A DNA stretch of 34,205 nucleotides, taken from NCBI GenBank assembly GCA_031286325.1, contig JAITUT010000068.1:1-34205 (forward strand), written 5' to 3'. This stretch comes from Helicobacteraceae bacterium (GTDB lineage: Bacteria; Campylobacterota; Campylobacteria; Campylobacterales; SZUA-545). The notes beneath the pieces are model-generated. The model worked only from the letters and a program-made list of their open reading frames with translations, made no database searches and was not told where the DNA came from. This document shows, one piece after another, positions 24,597 to 32,373 of this stretch (the stretch's first letter is position 1; each line of letters opens with the position of its first letter). Position numbers and translations under genes: made by a program.

Positions 24597-26966
24597 CTAT
24601 TTTTTCTTCGCAAACCATATAGCGAGCAACGCCGGCGTCAAAACAAAATCCGCCAGCAACGCGAGCGCGATACACAGCGCCGCGATAATTCCGAAGTTCG
24701 CGAAATTTCGCATATACGCGAACATATATACGCTAAACCCCGCCGTCAAAACCACGCTCGTGATCGTCATCGCGCGCCCTGTGGAGAGCATCGCGCCCTC
24801 CAGCGCGCGCCGCAATTCGCCGCGCTCGGCGAAGTAGCGGCGAAAGTTGTGGATAAAGTGGATCGTATCGTCTATCGCCAGCCCCAGCACGATCGAGCCT
24901 ACGAGCATCACAAACATATCAAACGGGATTTTTAAGGCGACCATAAACGCCATTCCGATTATGATCGGCGTTAAATTTGGGATCATAGCGAAGAGTCCCA
25001 GCCGCCAGCCAAAGGCGAATATCATCGCCGCCGCGATCATAAATATCGCCGCGCCGTAACTATACGCCGTTGAAATCACCGCCGCCGTAAGCGCTTGGCA
25101 CATCAAAGCGAGCAGTCCCGTAACTTCTACTTTTGCGCCGCCGTTTTCGCCCGATCGCGTTTCGCGCTCAAAAATCGCTTTGACTTCGCGCAAAATTGGA
25201 TAGCCTTTGATCGCGTCTATCAGCGGCATTTTGAGGGTAACGCGCGTTTGGCTTAGATCTGGGTTTGCCACTTCGGCGAGATCGTCATTGCCGCTATTGG
25301 AAAAGAGCAAAATCTCCTCCGCGATCGCGCCGCGCGAATCAGGCAGAGTGTAAAAATTATCGTCATTCTCGTTTAACGCGCGGTTAATTTCTTTTACGAT
25401 CGTAGGGATTCCAAGCGCCGTTCCGATCGGCTTGACTTGCTCCGCTTCTCTGATCGCGCGATCCAGCCGCCGCATAATTTCAGGGTCGTAAAGCGCGTTT
25501 TCTTCGCCGAAATCCAGCAAAATTTCCGCCGTAACGGTGCCTTTAATTTGATCGTCGAGAAGATTTGTCGCGATCTTGATCGGGTCGTTTTCAGGAAACC
25601 AATTCATCAGGTAATAACTGAGTTTAATTTGCGAAAGCGAGGCGATACTCACAATTAAAAGCGCCGCCGAAACCGCCGCGATCTTCTTCGGGTGGGTGCA
25701 AGAAAAATCAATGAAGGCGATCAAAACTTTGTCCATACGCCTGTTGCGCTCCGCAATTTCGCGCCGTTTAATCGGCGTGATCGCAAGGAGCGCGGGCAGT
25801 AAAATCAGCGTCAGAACGAGCGCGTAGAAAATACCCAGCGGCAAAAACACGCCGATTAAAATGAACGGCGCGATCTTCGCGGTTACAAACGACGCGACGC
25901 CCGCGATCGTAGTGAGCGAAGTCATCACGATTGGAAACGCGCTGTGGCGGCAAGCGGTTTTGATCGCGTCCAAACGATCTTTGCCGCCGTCAAATTCGCG
26001 GTAAAAAATTGAGAGCAAATGCGCGCACGCGCCCACGCCGATCGCGAGCAAAAACGGCGGCGCGATCATCATCGGCAACTTGACTTCCATTCCGCTGATC
26101 GCCACGCTTCCCATCATTGAAACGAGGGCGAAAACAATCACCAAAAGCGGGTAGAAAACGCCGCTAAATCGCCTGAAAAACGCGAACAATAAAACCGCGA
26201 TCGCCGCTACAAGAAGCTTAATCATCAAAGCCGCGTCCGCTAACATCTGTTTTTTCAACGTATCCGTTACGACGGGCGATCCCGCGAGGAAAATTTCATA
26301 GCTTTCCTCCGCCTCTTGCAGTGTAATTTCGCGGATTTTACGGACGATTTCGCTATTTTGTTCGTCTGTTAACGGAATTTTTTCTCTACTCGCGGAGTCG
26401 TCGAAAGCCTCCAAATCGTCCGCCTCGCCGCCAACTTGCACGCGGCTTAAAGTGCGCGCCGCGATCACCGCGATTTTGGAATCCTCGCTCACAAGGCGGT
26501 TTTTGTAGAAGGCATTCGCTAGCGCGCGAGTCTTGATTTCGCGCCACTCCTCAGCCGTCGCGGGCGGAAAGTCAAAGAGTTTGCCCACGATCAACGTATC
26601 ATTTTCGCCGCGCGTGTCGCGGGCGTTCGCTAGGCTATCCACGCGCGAAATTAACTCCACTTCGTTCTCTATGCGATCGTGGATTTTCGCGATTTTGGCG
26701 ATCGTTTGCGGCGTGAAAATCTCATTCGCGCGGATCGCGATTAGGATTTTCTCATCGCGCCCGTAGGCGTCAAGAAACTTCTCATAGACGCCGATCGCGG
26801 GATCGTCGCTTACAAGAAGCCCTTCGGTCGTCATATCAAACTTCAAGCCGCGAATGTTTGAGGCGAGCAAGATCGCGCCGATTACGCACAACGCTATCGC
26901 CAGTCGCGGCATATTCACCGCGAAGTCGGTCGCCGCCTCTAAAAACCGCTCTAATTTCGCTCTCAT
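24597..26966 (-). CDS. RND-superfamily exporter (MMPL/HpnN-like)
   Basis: A 789-residue membrane protein with the two-fold RND layout: a first membrane segment (about 20-40), a large periplasmic loop, five segments (about 245-400), another segment near 420-440, a second loop, and five C-terminal segments (about 625-785). Each half has a sterol-sensing-like block, for example GVGACAHLLSIFYREF and GLAIDDTIHFIHNFRRYF, which carry the charged residues thought to conduct protons. Relatives export hydrophobic compounds or lipids (hopanoids, mycolates). The start ATG has no ribosome site, and a TATAAT box ends eight bases before it, so the mRNA may be leaderless. Confidence 0.88.
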   Translation of the reverse strand: MRAKLERFLEAATDFAVNMPRLAIALCVIGAILLASNIRGLKFDMTTEGLLVSDDPAIGVYEKFLDAYGRDEKILIAIRANEIFTPQTIAKIAKIHDRIENEVELISRVDSLANARDTRGENDTLIVGKLFDFPPATAEEWREIKTRALANAFYKNRLVSEDSKIAVIAARTLSRVQVGGEADDLEAFDDSASREKIPLTDEQNSEIVRKIREITLQEAEESYEIFLAGSPVVTDTLKKQMLADAALMIKLLVAAIAVLLFAFFRRFSGVFYPLLVIVFALVSMMGSVAISGMEVKLPMMIAPPFLLAIGVGACAHLLSIFYREFDGGKDRLDAIKTACRHSAFPIVMTSLTTIAGVASFVTAKIAPFILIGVFLPLGIFYALVLTLILLPALLAITPIKRREIAERNRRMDKVLIAFIDFSCTHPKKIAAVSAALLIVSIASLSQIKLSYYLMNWFPENDPIKIATNLLDDQIKGTVTAEILLDFGEENALYDPEIMRRLDRAIREAEQVKPIGTALGIPTIVKEINRALNENDDNFYTLPDSRGAIAEEILLFSNSGNDDLAEVANPDLSQTRVTLKMPLIDAIKGYPILREVKAIFERETRSGENGGAKVEVTGLLALMCQALTAAVISTAYSYGAAIFMIAAAMIFAFGWRLGLFAMIPNLTPIIIGMAFMVALKIPFDMFVMLVGSIVLGLAIDDTIHFIHNFRRYFAERGELRRALEGAMLSTGRAMTITSVVLTAGFSVYMFAYMRNFANFGIIAALCIALALLADFVLTPALLAIWFAKKK

Positions 26967-26974
26967 TAGGCGCG

Positions 26975-26980
26975 ATTATA
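26975..26980 (-). promoter_or_regulatory. Probable -10 element of the RND exporter operon
   Basis: TATAAT on the minus strand is followed by CGCGCCTA and then the start codon. A transcript starting the usual 6-8 bases after the box would begin at or one to two bases before the ATG. This fits a leaderless mRNA and explains the absence of a Shine-Dalgarno sequence. Confidence 0.45.
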
Positions 26981-27008
26981 CGCCGCGAGCGATAAAGAGC
27001 CGATCGCG

Positions 27009-27014
27009 TATAAT
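27009..27014 (+). promoter_or_regulatory. Possible -10 element upstream of fliP
   Basis: TATAAT in GCGTATAATGCGC lies 174 bases before fliP, back to back with the exporter's -10 box. The interval to fliP contains AGGAGA (27042-27047) and an open frame ending near 27150 with protein-like content but no acceptable start codon. It may be a decayed gene. No sigma-54 or sigma-28 site is evident here. Confidence 0.4.
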
Positions 27015-27187
27015 GCGCAATTAAAGCGCCGTCGCGCGGCTGTTAGGAGACCGCTATTTAGTCGTTGCTGTTAAAGCCGCAATCTCGTTCGCCGCGAATT
27101 ACGAGATCGCAGATTATGACCGCAATGATGAGAAAGAGTATTCCTAAGCCCAAATTGGCGAAGCAAACCTAAAATAAGACCAACTAA

Positions 27188-27925
27188 ATGCGCGGATTTT
27201 TGCTCCTTTTGCTTTTGCCGATCGCGATATTCGCCGCGCCTGAGGTGGTGCAACTGCCGGCTGTGGATTTGCGGATAAACGCCCCGCAAACGCCGGGTCA
27301 ACTTGTAACCACGCTCAATATCGTGCTGATTACGACCCTCTTGGTACTTGCGCCCAGCCTCGTTATGATGATGACGAGTTTCACGCGGCTTGTGATAATT
27401 TTCGGCTTCTTGCGCCAAGCAATGGGCACGCAACAGATGCCGCCCACGCAAATTCTCGTTTCAATGGCGTTGATTTTGACCTTTTTTATTATGGAGCCGG
27501 CGGCGCGGCAGGCGTGGAGCGATGGGATCGCGCCCTACATTAACGAGGAGATCGGCTATGCAGAGGCGTTTGATCGCGCGATCGCGCCCTTTGAGGACTT
27601 TATGTTGCGCAACACGCGCGAAAAAGATTTAGCGCTTTTTTTGCGCGTTAGAGGGCTTGATAATATAAACAGCGAGGCGGATATTACTCTGCCTATTTTA
27701 TTACCCGCTTTTATGATTAGCGAATTAAAGACCGCCTTTGAAATCGGTTTTCTGCTTTATCTGCCCTTTTTGGTGATTGATATGGTGGTGAGCTCCGTGC
27801 TAATGGCTATGGGTATGATGATGTTGCCGCCGGTGATGATCAGTTTACCATTTAAGATCATATTATTTATTATGGTGGACGGCTGGAATTTAATAATCGG
27901 TTCTGTGGTGCAAAGTTTTAGATGA
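27188..27925 (+). CDS. fliP: Flagellar export apparatus protein FliP
   Basis: Core subunit of the flagellar type III secretion export gate, forming a ring with FliQ and FliR. The 245-residue protein has a cleavable signal sequence (about 1-16), a first hydrophobic block with TSFTRLVIIFGFLRQAMGTQ, the conserved QMPPTQILVSMALILTFF, a periplasmic loop, and the C-terminal block with FMISELKTAFEIGF and MMMLPPVMISLPFKI. It is a genuine flagellar gene, indicating a motile organism. Its stop overlaps the trmA start (ATGA). No clear ribosome site precedes the ATG. Confidence 0.96.
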   Translation: MRGFLLLLLLPIAIFAAPEVVQLPAVDLRINAPQTPGQLVTTLNIVLITTLLVLAPSLVMMMTSFTRLVIIFGFLRQAMGTQQMPPTQILVSMALILTFFIMEPAARQAWSDGIAPYINEEIGYAEAFDRAIAPFEDFMLRNTREKDLALFLRVRGLDNINSEADITLPILLPAFMISELKTAFEIGFLLYLPFLVIDMVVSSVLMAMGMMMLPPVMISLPFKIILFIMVDGWNLIIGSVVQSFR

Positions 27926-29034
27926 AGTGTGAATTTTTCGGTATTTGCGGCGGGTGCGCTTTAGCTTATGAATATAATGAGCAGTTTACGATCAAAAAAA
28001 AGCGGTTTTTGGAGGAGTTTATAGAATTTAATATAAATAAGGTCGACGAGTTTTTATCGGAAGAGTTATACTTTAGAAATCGCGGCGAATTTAGAGTCTG
28101 GAAAGAAGATAGCGGAGTTAGTTGCGCGATGTTTGCCGCGGGCGGCAAAAAGTTAATTTGTATTAGCGATTGCCCTATTGTGAATAAGCGGTTTGATATG
28201 ATTAAGATCGTAAGTTTTTTAAACGAAAACACGACGTTTTCAGCGAAACTTTTTGAGATTGATTTTTTAGCCTCAACGAACGAAAAAGATATTGTAATTT
28301 CCTTTATTTTCCACAGAGAGTTAAACGACGAACTAACCCTGATCGCAACTCATCTTGCCAAGAAATTAAACGCCAATATAATTTTAAGAAGCCGCAAACA
28401 AAAAGTCGTAATAGGAAATGACTATATTATAGAAAATTTTACGATCGCGGGCGTTAATTATTCTATGAAACAACTTGAAAATTCTTTTAGCCAGCCAAAC
28501 GGCGGCGTAAATCAAAAAATGACGAGTTGGGTCTATGAAAACACATTAAACATTAACGGCGATTTGCTCGAACTTTATTGCGGCAACGGAAATTTCACAA
28601 TCTTAATCGCGAAGAATTTCGCGAAAGTATTAGCGATAGAGGTTGCCGCAAATTCATTACAAACCGCGCGAGAAAACGCAATTAGAAATAACGCAGAAAA
28701 TATATCATTCGCGCGTTTAAGCGCGGCGGAATTTGCGAGCGCTTATCGCGGCGATCGCGAGTTTAACAGATTAAAAGAGATCAACTTAAAAAGTTTTAAT
28801 TTCAAAACGATTTTTGTCGATCCGCCTCGCGCGGGAATGGACAACGACTCAATAGCGTTAGCCGCGCAATTTGACAAAATTATTTATATCTCTTGCAACC
28901 AAGAGACGCTTAAACGCGATCTGCTTATTTTAACCCAAACTCATAATGTCATTTCAGCGGCGATTTTTGACCAATTTCCATATTCAAATCATCTTGAAAG
29001 CGGCATAATTTTAGAGAGGAGAAAAAGTGATTAG
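27922..29034 (+). CDS. trmA: TrmA-family tRNA (uracil-54-C5)-methyltransferase
   Basis: A 370-residue SAM-dependent RNA uracil-5 methyltransferase. The SAM loop is ELYCGNGNFT, motif IV is IFVDPPRAGMD, the nucleophile is C325 in YISCNQETL (usually CNPET), and the end DQFPYSNHLESG contains the general-base Glu of TrmA enzymes. FSQPN also favours TrmA over RlmD. The N-terminus carries C3, C9 and C12 in an FGICGGC context, which resembles the Fe-S motif of RlmC/RlmD, so target choice is not certain. The start overlaps fliP by four bases. Composition is more A+T-rich than neighbouring genes. Confidence 0.85.
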   Translation: MKCEFFGICGGCALAYEYNEQFTIKKKRFLEEFIEFNINKVDEFLSEELYFRNRGEFRVWKEDSGVSCAMFAAGGKKLICISDCPIVNKRFDMIKIVSFLNENTTFSAKLFEIDFLASTNEKDIVISFIFHRELNDELTLIATHLAKKLNANIILRSRKQKVVIGNDYIIENFTIAGVNYSMKQLENSFSQPNGGVNQKMTSWVYENTLNINGDLLELYCGNGNFTILIAKNFAKVLAIEVAANSLQTARENAIRNNAENISFARLSAAEFASAYRGDREFNRLKEINLKSFNFKTIFVDPPRAGMDNDSIALAAQFDKIIYISCNQETLKRDLLILTQTHNVISAAIFDQFPYSNHLESGIILERRKSD

Positions 29035-30445
29035 TTTCGAGCCGTATCCGTTTGAAAAAATGCGCGATCTTTTAGAGGGTTTAGAGCCTAAAAATTCGCT
29101 TAAACTATTAAATCTTTCGATCGGCGAACCGCAATTTCCCACGCCGCAAATTATTCTTGACGAGTTGCGGCGAAACGAAAAATTGTTCGCAAAATATCCC
29201 ACTAGCGCGGGCGAGGCGCGTTTGCGCGAGGCGCAGCGGGGCTTCATTAGACGCCGTTTTAGTTTAGAGCTCACTAATGAAGAGTGCCTTCCCACGCTCG
29301 GCACGCGCGAGGCGCTCTTTAATTTCCCGCAATTTTTGCTCTTTTCTCGTGAAAACGCGCTCATCGCGCACCCGAATCCATTCTATCAAATTTACGAGGG
29401 GGCGGCGAAAATGTGCCGCGCGGAGCAGATTTTACTGGAGTTGCGCGAGGAAAACGGCTTTTTGCCCGATCCTGCCGATCCGCGTTTAGCCGCTTGCGAT
29501 CTTGTGATTTTGAATTCGCCGAATAATCCGACCGGCGCGGTAATGAGCCTCGAAACTCTGAAAATTTGGGCGCGGCTCGCGGCGAAGCACGGATTTGTGC
29601 TCTTAAATGACGAGTGTTACAGCGAAATTTATCGCGGCGAAAAACCGCCCTCATTGCTTGAAGCCGCTCGCGCGATCGGCAACGATAAATTCAAAAATAT
29701 CATCGTGATGAACTCGCTTTCCAAGCGTTCCAGCGCGGCGGGGGTACGCAGCGGTTTCGCGGCGGGCGACTCGGAAATTTTGCGGGGCTACGCGCGCTAT
29801 CGCTCCTATGCGGGGTGCGCGGCGGGCGTTCCGCTCCAACTTGCGGCGGCGGCGGCGTGGGAAGACGACTTTCACGCCGAGCAAATCCGCCAAAAATACG
29901 CCGCGAATCTCGTGTTGGCGGAGGAAATTTTGGGTATCAAAGCCCCCGAAGCGGCGTTTTATCTGTGGCTGAAAGTTACGGACGATCAAGCGGCGGCTCG
30001 CGAGTTGTTCGTAAATTACGCGATCCGCGCCTTGTGCGGCTCGTTTTTGTCGCGATTGTCTGGCGATAGATCGTTTTTGCGAGGCGACTCGTCCGATCAC
30101 CGCGCCGCGCACAATCGCGCCGCTAAAAACGACTCTTTTTTTGACAGAAAAAGCCGCGAAAGCAAGTATGAAAGCGATCGCGCCGCCGAAAAAAACTCGT
30201 ATGATCCACGCGGCGGACACAATCGCGCCGCCGCAGAGAACTCTTCTTTTGACCGCGCTAATTCTGATCGCTCTGTTCATTGCCCTGTGCATACTTCTAA
30301 CCTCGCCGTCCGTTGCGCGAATTTAGACCACGCCAGCCAAAAGCATCAATATCTGCGTCTCGCGCTGGTCTATGAACAAGACGAAACTACCGAAGCTCTA
30401 ACGCGCCTTAAAGAATTTCTCTCACATAGCAAATTCGCGGCGTAA
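29027..30445 (+). CDS. dapC: Class I/II aminotransferase, probable succinyl-diaminopimelate aminotransferase, with an internal insert
   Basis: PLP enzyme expected to transaminate N-succinyl-amino-ketopimelate in lysine and peptidoglycan synthesis; the substrate is inferred from similarity to Campylobacterota DapC. It shows the LNLSIGEPQFPTP start, LNSPNNPTGAVM, NDECYSEIY and the PLP lysine K233 in NSLSKRSSAAGVRSGF. The usual C-terminal GSFL (338-341) and YLRLALVYE (442-450) are separated by about 95 residues of low-complexity sequence rich in R, D, S, N and A. Without it the length would be about 377, the family norm. GTG start at 29027 with GAGAGGAG (29013-29020), overlapping trmA by eight bases. 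Confidence 0.85.
   Translation: MISFEPYPFEKMRDLLEGLEPKNSLKLLNLSIGEPQFPTPQIILDELRRNEKLFAKYPTSAGEARLREAQRGFIRRRFSLELTNEECLPTLGTREALFNFPQFLLFSRENALIAHPNPFYQIYEGAAKMCRAEQILLELREENGFLPDPADPRLAACDLVILNSPNNPTGAVMSLETLKIWARLAAKHGFVLLNDECYSEIYRGEKPPSLLEAARAIGNDKFKNIIVMNSLSKRSSAAGVRSGFAAGDSEILRGYARYRSYAGCAAGVPLQLAAAAAWEDDFHAEQIRQKYAANLVLAEEILGIKAPEAAFYLWLKVTDDQAAARELFVNYAIRALCGSFLSRLSGDRSFLRGDSSDHRAAHNRAAKNDSFFDRKSRESKYESDRAAEKNSYDPRGGHNRAAAENSSFDRANSDRSVHCPVHTSNLAVRCANLDHASQKHQYLRLALVYEQDETTEALTRLKEFLSHSKFAA
30056..30340 (+). repeat. In-frame insert within dapC containing degenerate repeats
   Basis: About 285 bases separate the conserved dapC segments. Three degenerate copies of a unit starting [CG]AATCGCGCCGC-like (30112-30145, 30175-30206, 30220-30253) lie inside. 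The first and third are 108 bases apart and alike at most positions (CAATCGCGCCGC ... ACTCTT ... TTTTGAC). The insert is open in the dapC frame; the other frames on + and - are also largely open, one of them encoding a hydrophobic stretch. This resembles a selfish protein-tolerated element of the kind known as Rickettsia palindromic elements, although no overall palindrome is evident. Confidence 0.6.
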
Positions 30446-30486
30446 TCATTGGCGAACTTCCCCCGCCCTAACAGGCTTTTTCTCTC

Positions 30487-30517
30487 AAAGACGATCTATA
30501 TAATATAGATCGTCTTT
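30487..30517. terminator. Perfect palindrome after dapC, probable terminator or operator
   Basis: AAAGACGATCTATAT (30487-30501) and ATATAGATCGTCTTT (30503-30517) are exact inverted copies around one A. As RNA this gives a 14-bp stem with a 3-base loop ending in UUU, and a T-rich CTTCGTTTTTT follows 15 bases on. A bidirectional terminator is the simplest reading; as DNA it could also bind a dimeric regulator. Confidence 0.6.
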
Positions 30518-30597
30518 AGTAGGCTTCGTTTTTTCTGCGCAAATTTTACGTATAAATACATCAAAAATTTTTCCTTAATCTTCCGTATATCTTATTT

Positions 30598-30613
30598 TGG
30601 AGCGAAATTTGCT
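30598..30613 (+). promoter_or_regulatory. Candidate sigma-54 promoter
   Basis: TGGAGCGAAATTTGCT matches the sigma-54 pattern TGGCAC-N5-TTGCT with the invariant GG and GC ten bases apart. In Campylobacterota sigma-54 drives many flagellar rod, hook and secreted-protein genes. It would transcribe the leader ORF at 30763 and the two small genes after it. One mismatch pair in TGGCAC keeps this tentative. Confidence 0.45.
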
Positions 30614-30628
30614 ACAAATCTGCAAGAA

Positions 30629-30671
30629 AAATCGGTGAAAATTCTGTAAAACTTGGAAAAAACACCGATTT
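30629..30671 (+). promoter_or_regulatory. Inverted repeat in the 5' region of the small-gene operon
   Basis: AAATCGGTG (30629-30637) and CACCGATTT (30663-30671) are perfect inverted copies separated by 25 A-rich bases. The repeat lies just downstream of the sigma-54-like site and about 90 bases before the leader ORF. It could be a hairpin in the mRNA leader or an operator. The 30446-30762 interval is otherwise A+T-rich and has no other gene. Confidence 0.5.
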
Positions 30672-30762
30672 ATCATTAATCTTAACCAATGCTTAAACAA
30701 AGTGAAATGCAAATAAAGCACGATTTTACGCTGTTTAACGCATTATTAAAGGAGTTTTAATA

Positions 30763-30825
30763 ATGATTTACAGAAAATTAGAAGTTTATTTAAGAAACTT
30801 ATATTACAATTTGCGGTCGTTTTAG
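30763..30825 (+). CDS. 20-codon leader ORF
   Basis: ATG at 30763 is preceded by AAAGGAG (30748-30754) at ideal spacing, the best ribosome site in the vicinity. It encodes a Tyr/Leu/Arg-rich peptide, MIYRKLEVYLRNLYYNLRSF, ending at TAG 30823-30825. The next gene starts eight bases later with only a weak site of its own. A regulatory or coupling leader peptide is plausible, but a chance short frame cannot be excluded. Confidence 0.45.
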   Translation: MIYRKLEVYLRNLYYNLRSF

Positions 30826-30832
30826 AGAAATT

Positions 30833-31129
30833 ATGATAAATAAAAATCTCGACGCGATCATAGAGGCTCGCCTAAAAGAGCAAGAGGAGGAGCAAAGCTA
30901 CCACAAACGCTCGCGCCTTTTGAAGGTGAAAAGCAGTCTGGAAAAGATGCTCAAAGGCGATTTGAGCATAAAAGATCAGATTGAGATTCTTAGAGAATAC
31001 GGTATCGCAATATCGGATCGCGCCTACCGCGATTTTCTCGCTCGCGAGTTTGGGCGCGTCTATGAAGATTTCTTGAAGCGCAACGGCTGGATACGTAAAA
31101 AAAGACGAAAGGAAGCAAATGATTGGTGA
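30833..31129 (+). CDS. Small basic unknown protein
   Basis: A 98-residue, helical, strongly charged protein. The N-terminal half looks like a coiled coil (residues 5-50). The second half contains REYGIAISDRAYRDFLAREF, which has the look of a helix-turn-helix-like pair found in small plasmid or phage proteins, and the C-terminus is a basic IRKKRRKEAND cluster. DNA binding is therefore possible, but this is pattern reading only. It overlaps the next gene by 11 bases and follows the 20-codon leader by seven, so the three form one unit. Confidence 0.65.
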   Translation: MINKNLDAIIEARLKEQEEEQSYHKRSRLLKVKSSLEKMLKGDLSIKDQIEILREYGIAISDRAYRDFLAREFGRVYEDFLKRNGWIRKKRRKEANDW

Positions 31130-31379
31130 GTTCAGGGAGGCGAAAAGCGATAGTTTTTTGGGCGAAGAGTCTTTGAAGCTAGCGAAGATTAGCGCCAAAA
31201 TCGAGGAGCTAAACAAGCGCGGAAACGGCGTGTTCGGGACGCTAGACAATGTAGTCTTGGACGATGCGAATGGCGCGGCGCAAAATGTCCTGAACGACAG
31301 CGAGGTTTCGCGCGCTTTGAGCGCGATTTCGGCTCTGCAAGAGAGGATCGCCTACCTGCGTTCAATTGCGGCGAAGTGA
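31119..31379 (+). CDS. Small unknown protein coupled to the basic protein
   Basis: An 86-residue protein with GAAGGA ahead of an ATG that lies inside the end of the preceding gene. It is predicted helical, with Asp/Asn- and Ala-rich stretches (VVLDDANGAAQNVLNDSEV) and a C-terminal amphipathic helix (ISALQERIAYLRSI). No signal peptide, membrane segment or known motif. The overlap implies a stoichiometric partner of the 98-residue protein. Confidence 0.6.
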   Translation: MIGEFREAKSDSFLGEESLKLAKISAKIEELNKRGNGVFGTLDNVVLDDANGAAQNVLNDSEVSRALSAISALQERIAYLRSIAAK

Positions 31380-31432
31380 GGTTTTTTAGGTTTTACTTCG
31401 CAGGCTTTGGTTATAAAAGAGCTCGCATACGA

Positions 31433-31637
31433 GCAAAGCTTGTTTTTGCAAGCAAGAGAGGCGCTCCTTGAGTTTCTAAAATCGTTGCTATTTTTGTCGA
31501 TAAGCGATCACCATTTTCGTTATTCTCGAATACAAACAAAGCTCATTTTCCGACAAGAGAGCTTGCTCATTGAGCCTCTAAAATCGTTGCTATTTTTGCC
31601 GATAAGCGATCAGCATTTTCGTCATTGCGGACTTCTA
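31433..31637. repeat. Two tandem degenerate units of about 102 bases
   Basis: Unit 1 (about 31433-31535) and unit 2 (about 31536-31637) share CTAAAATCGTTGCTATTTTT and GATAAGCGATCA, offset by 102 bases. A further partial copy of the AAAGCT...GACAAGAGA part lies near 31855-31877, and an R1-like piece near 31770-31800. The repeats yield an open frame with duplicated peptide segments at 31407-31697, but it has no ribosome site. The 31380-31884 interval holds no gene that I can support. Confidence 0.65.
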
Positions 31638-31884
31638 CGCGACAACGCCGCAAGCGGTTACGTTTTGACGCGCAACCTCATAAACAGAAAATTTTAACTT
31701 ACAGAACGACGGGAATGGAGGTTTCTTGATAATCCTAATCGCAGGCTACGATCCGCAATTTCTAATACGGCAAAAGTCGTGATTTTCACCCGTTGCGCCG
31801 ATCGCTTAGTCTTTCTCCGCAGTAAAGACGTCGCTCCTTGACGCCGACGAGCAAAGCTTTTTTCGCGACAAGAGAAATGACGTA

Positions 31885-32215
31885 TCATTGTTTCTTAAAA
31901 CACATCAGCAACGCAGACGCGACCAACGTAACCGCCCCACCGCCGCCGCTAACACCGCTTCCCGCTTCACCCTTCCTCTTCCTCTTTTTCAGCGTCTCTC
32001 TGAATACCGACCGCACAGCCGCCGCCGCGCTTGTCAACAATAATGCCAATTATTGATATGTAAACAGTATAAGCCCAATCACCGCCTATGCCGCCGCCAC
32101 AAACATCAATAGCGATCGCGCCGGCGCTTGAATTGCGGATAATTCCATAGAACAATCTCTCCCGTTCGTCATCTCGGAAACTGCTAAATTGTCTATACCT
32201 CTGATATTCGGACAT
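31885..32215 (-). pseudogene. Small Gly-rich gene, probably frameshifted
   Basis: From ATG 32213-32215 the frame reads MSEYQRYRQFSSFRDDERER and on through CGGGIGGDWAYTVYISI, then degenerates and stops at 31967-31969. The next frame, open from 32049 to a stop at 31885-31887, supplies a more convincing end: a basic VRSVFRETLKKRKRK segment, a Gly-rich linker, a hydrophobic stretch (AVTLVASALLMCF) and KKQ. Joining the two at about 32049-32035 would give about 110 residues with a C-terminal membrane anchor. Either one indel has broken the gene, or a frameshift occurs during translation. The family is not recognised. Confidence 0.45.
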
Positions 32216-32263
32216 TTTTTATTTTCGCGAACCAACCGCGATCTAAAATTAAGGGGCAAGGGC

Positions 32264-32294
32264 TTCCATAGGAACGCAAAGCGTTTCTATGGAA
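32264..32294. other. Strong 14-bp hairpin
   Basis: TTCCATAGGAACGC (32264-32277), a loop of AAA, and GCGTTTCTATGGAA (32281-32294) pair with a single G-T wobble. It lies between the end of the minus-strand gene at 32374 and the start of the frameshifted gene. No T run follows on either strand, so processing, attenuation or a mobile repeat is as likely as termination. Confidence 0.6.
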
Positions 32295-32373
32295 AACTCT
32301 CAACGGCTTCTATGCGGCGCGCAAAGCGACCCTCGCGCCCGCGCGAATCTCTAGTAACCTCTAAGCACACAAC

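Noticed and set aside
29651-30292. Long minus-strand frame opposite dapC
   Set aside because: It is antisense to conserved aminotransferase sequence and continues into the repeat insert; there is no ribosome site.
30141-30326. Small membrane-protein frame inside the dapC insert
   Set aside because: It starts at TTG without a ribosome site and overlaps an open dapC frame; its hydrophobic stretch is probably a by-product of the repeat.
30647-30671. Possible sigma-28 promoter (TAAA ... ACCGATTT)
   Set aside because: The spacing is 13 bases rather than about 15, and the -10 part belongs to the 9-base inverted repeat.
31407-31697. Open frame with duplicated peptide segments
   Set aside because: No ribosome site, repeat-derived, and similar decayed repeats surround it.
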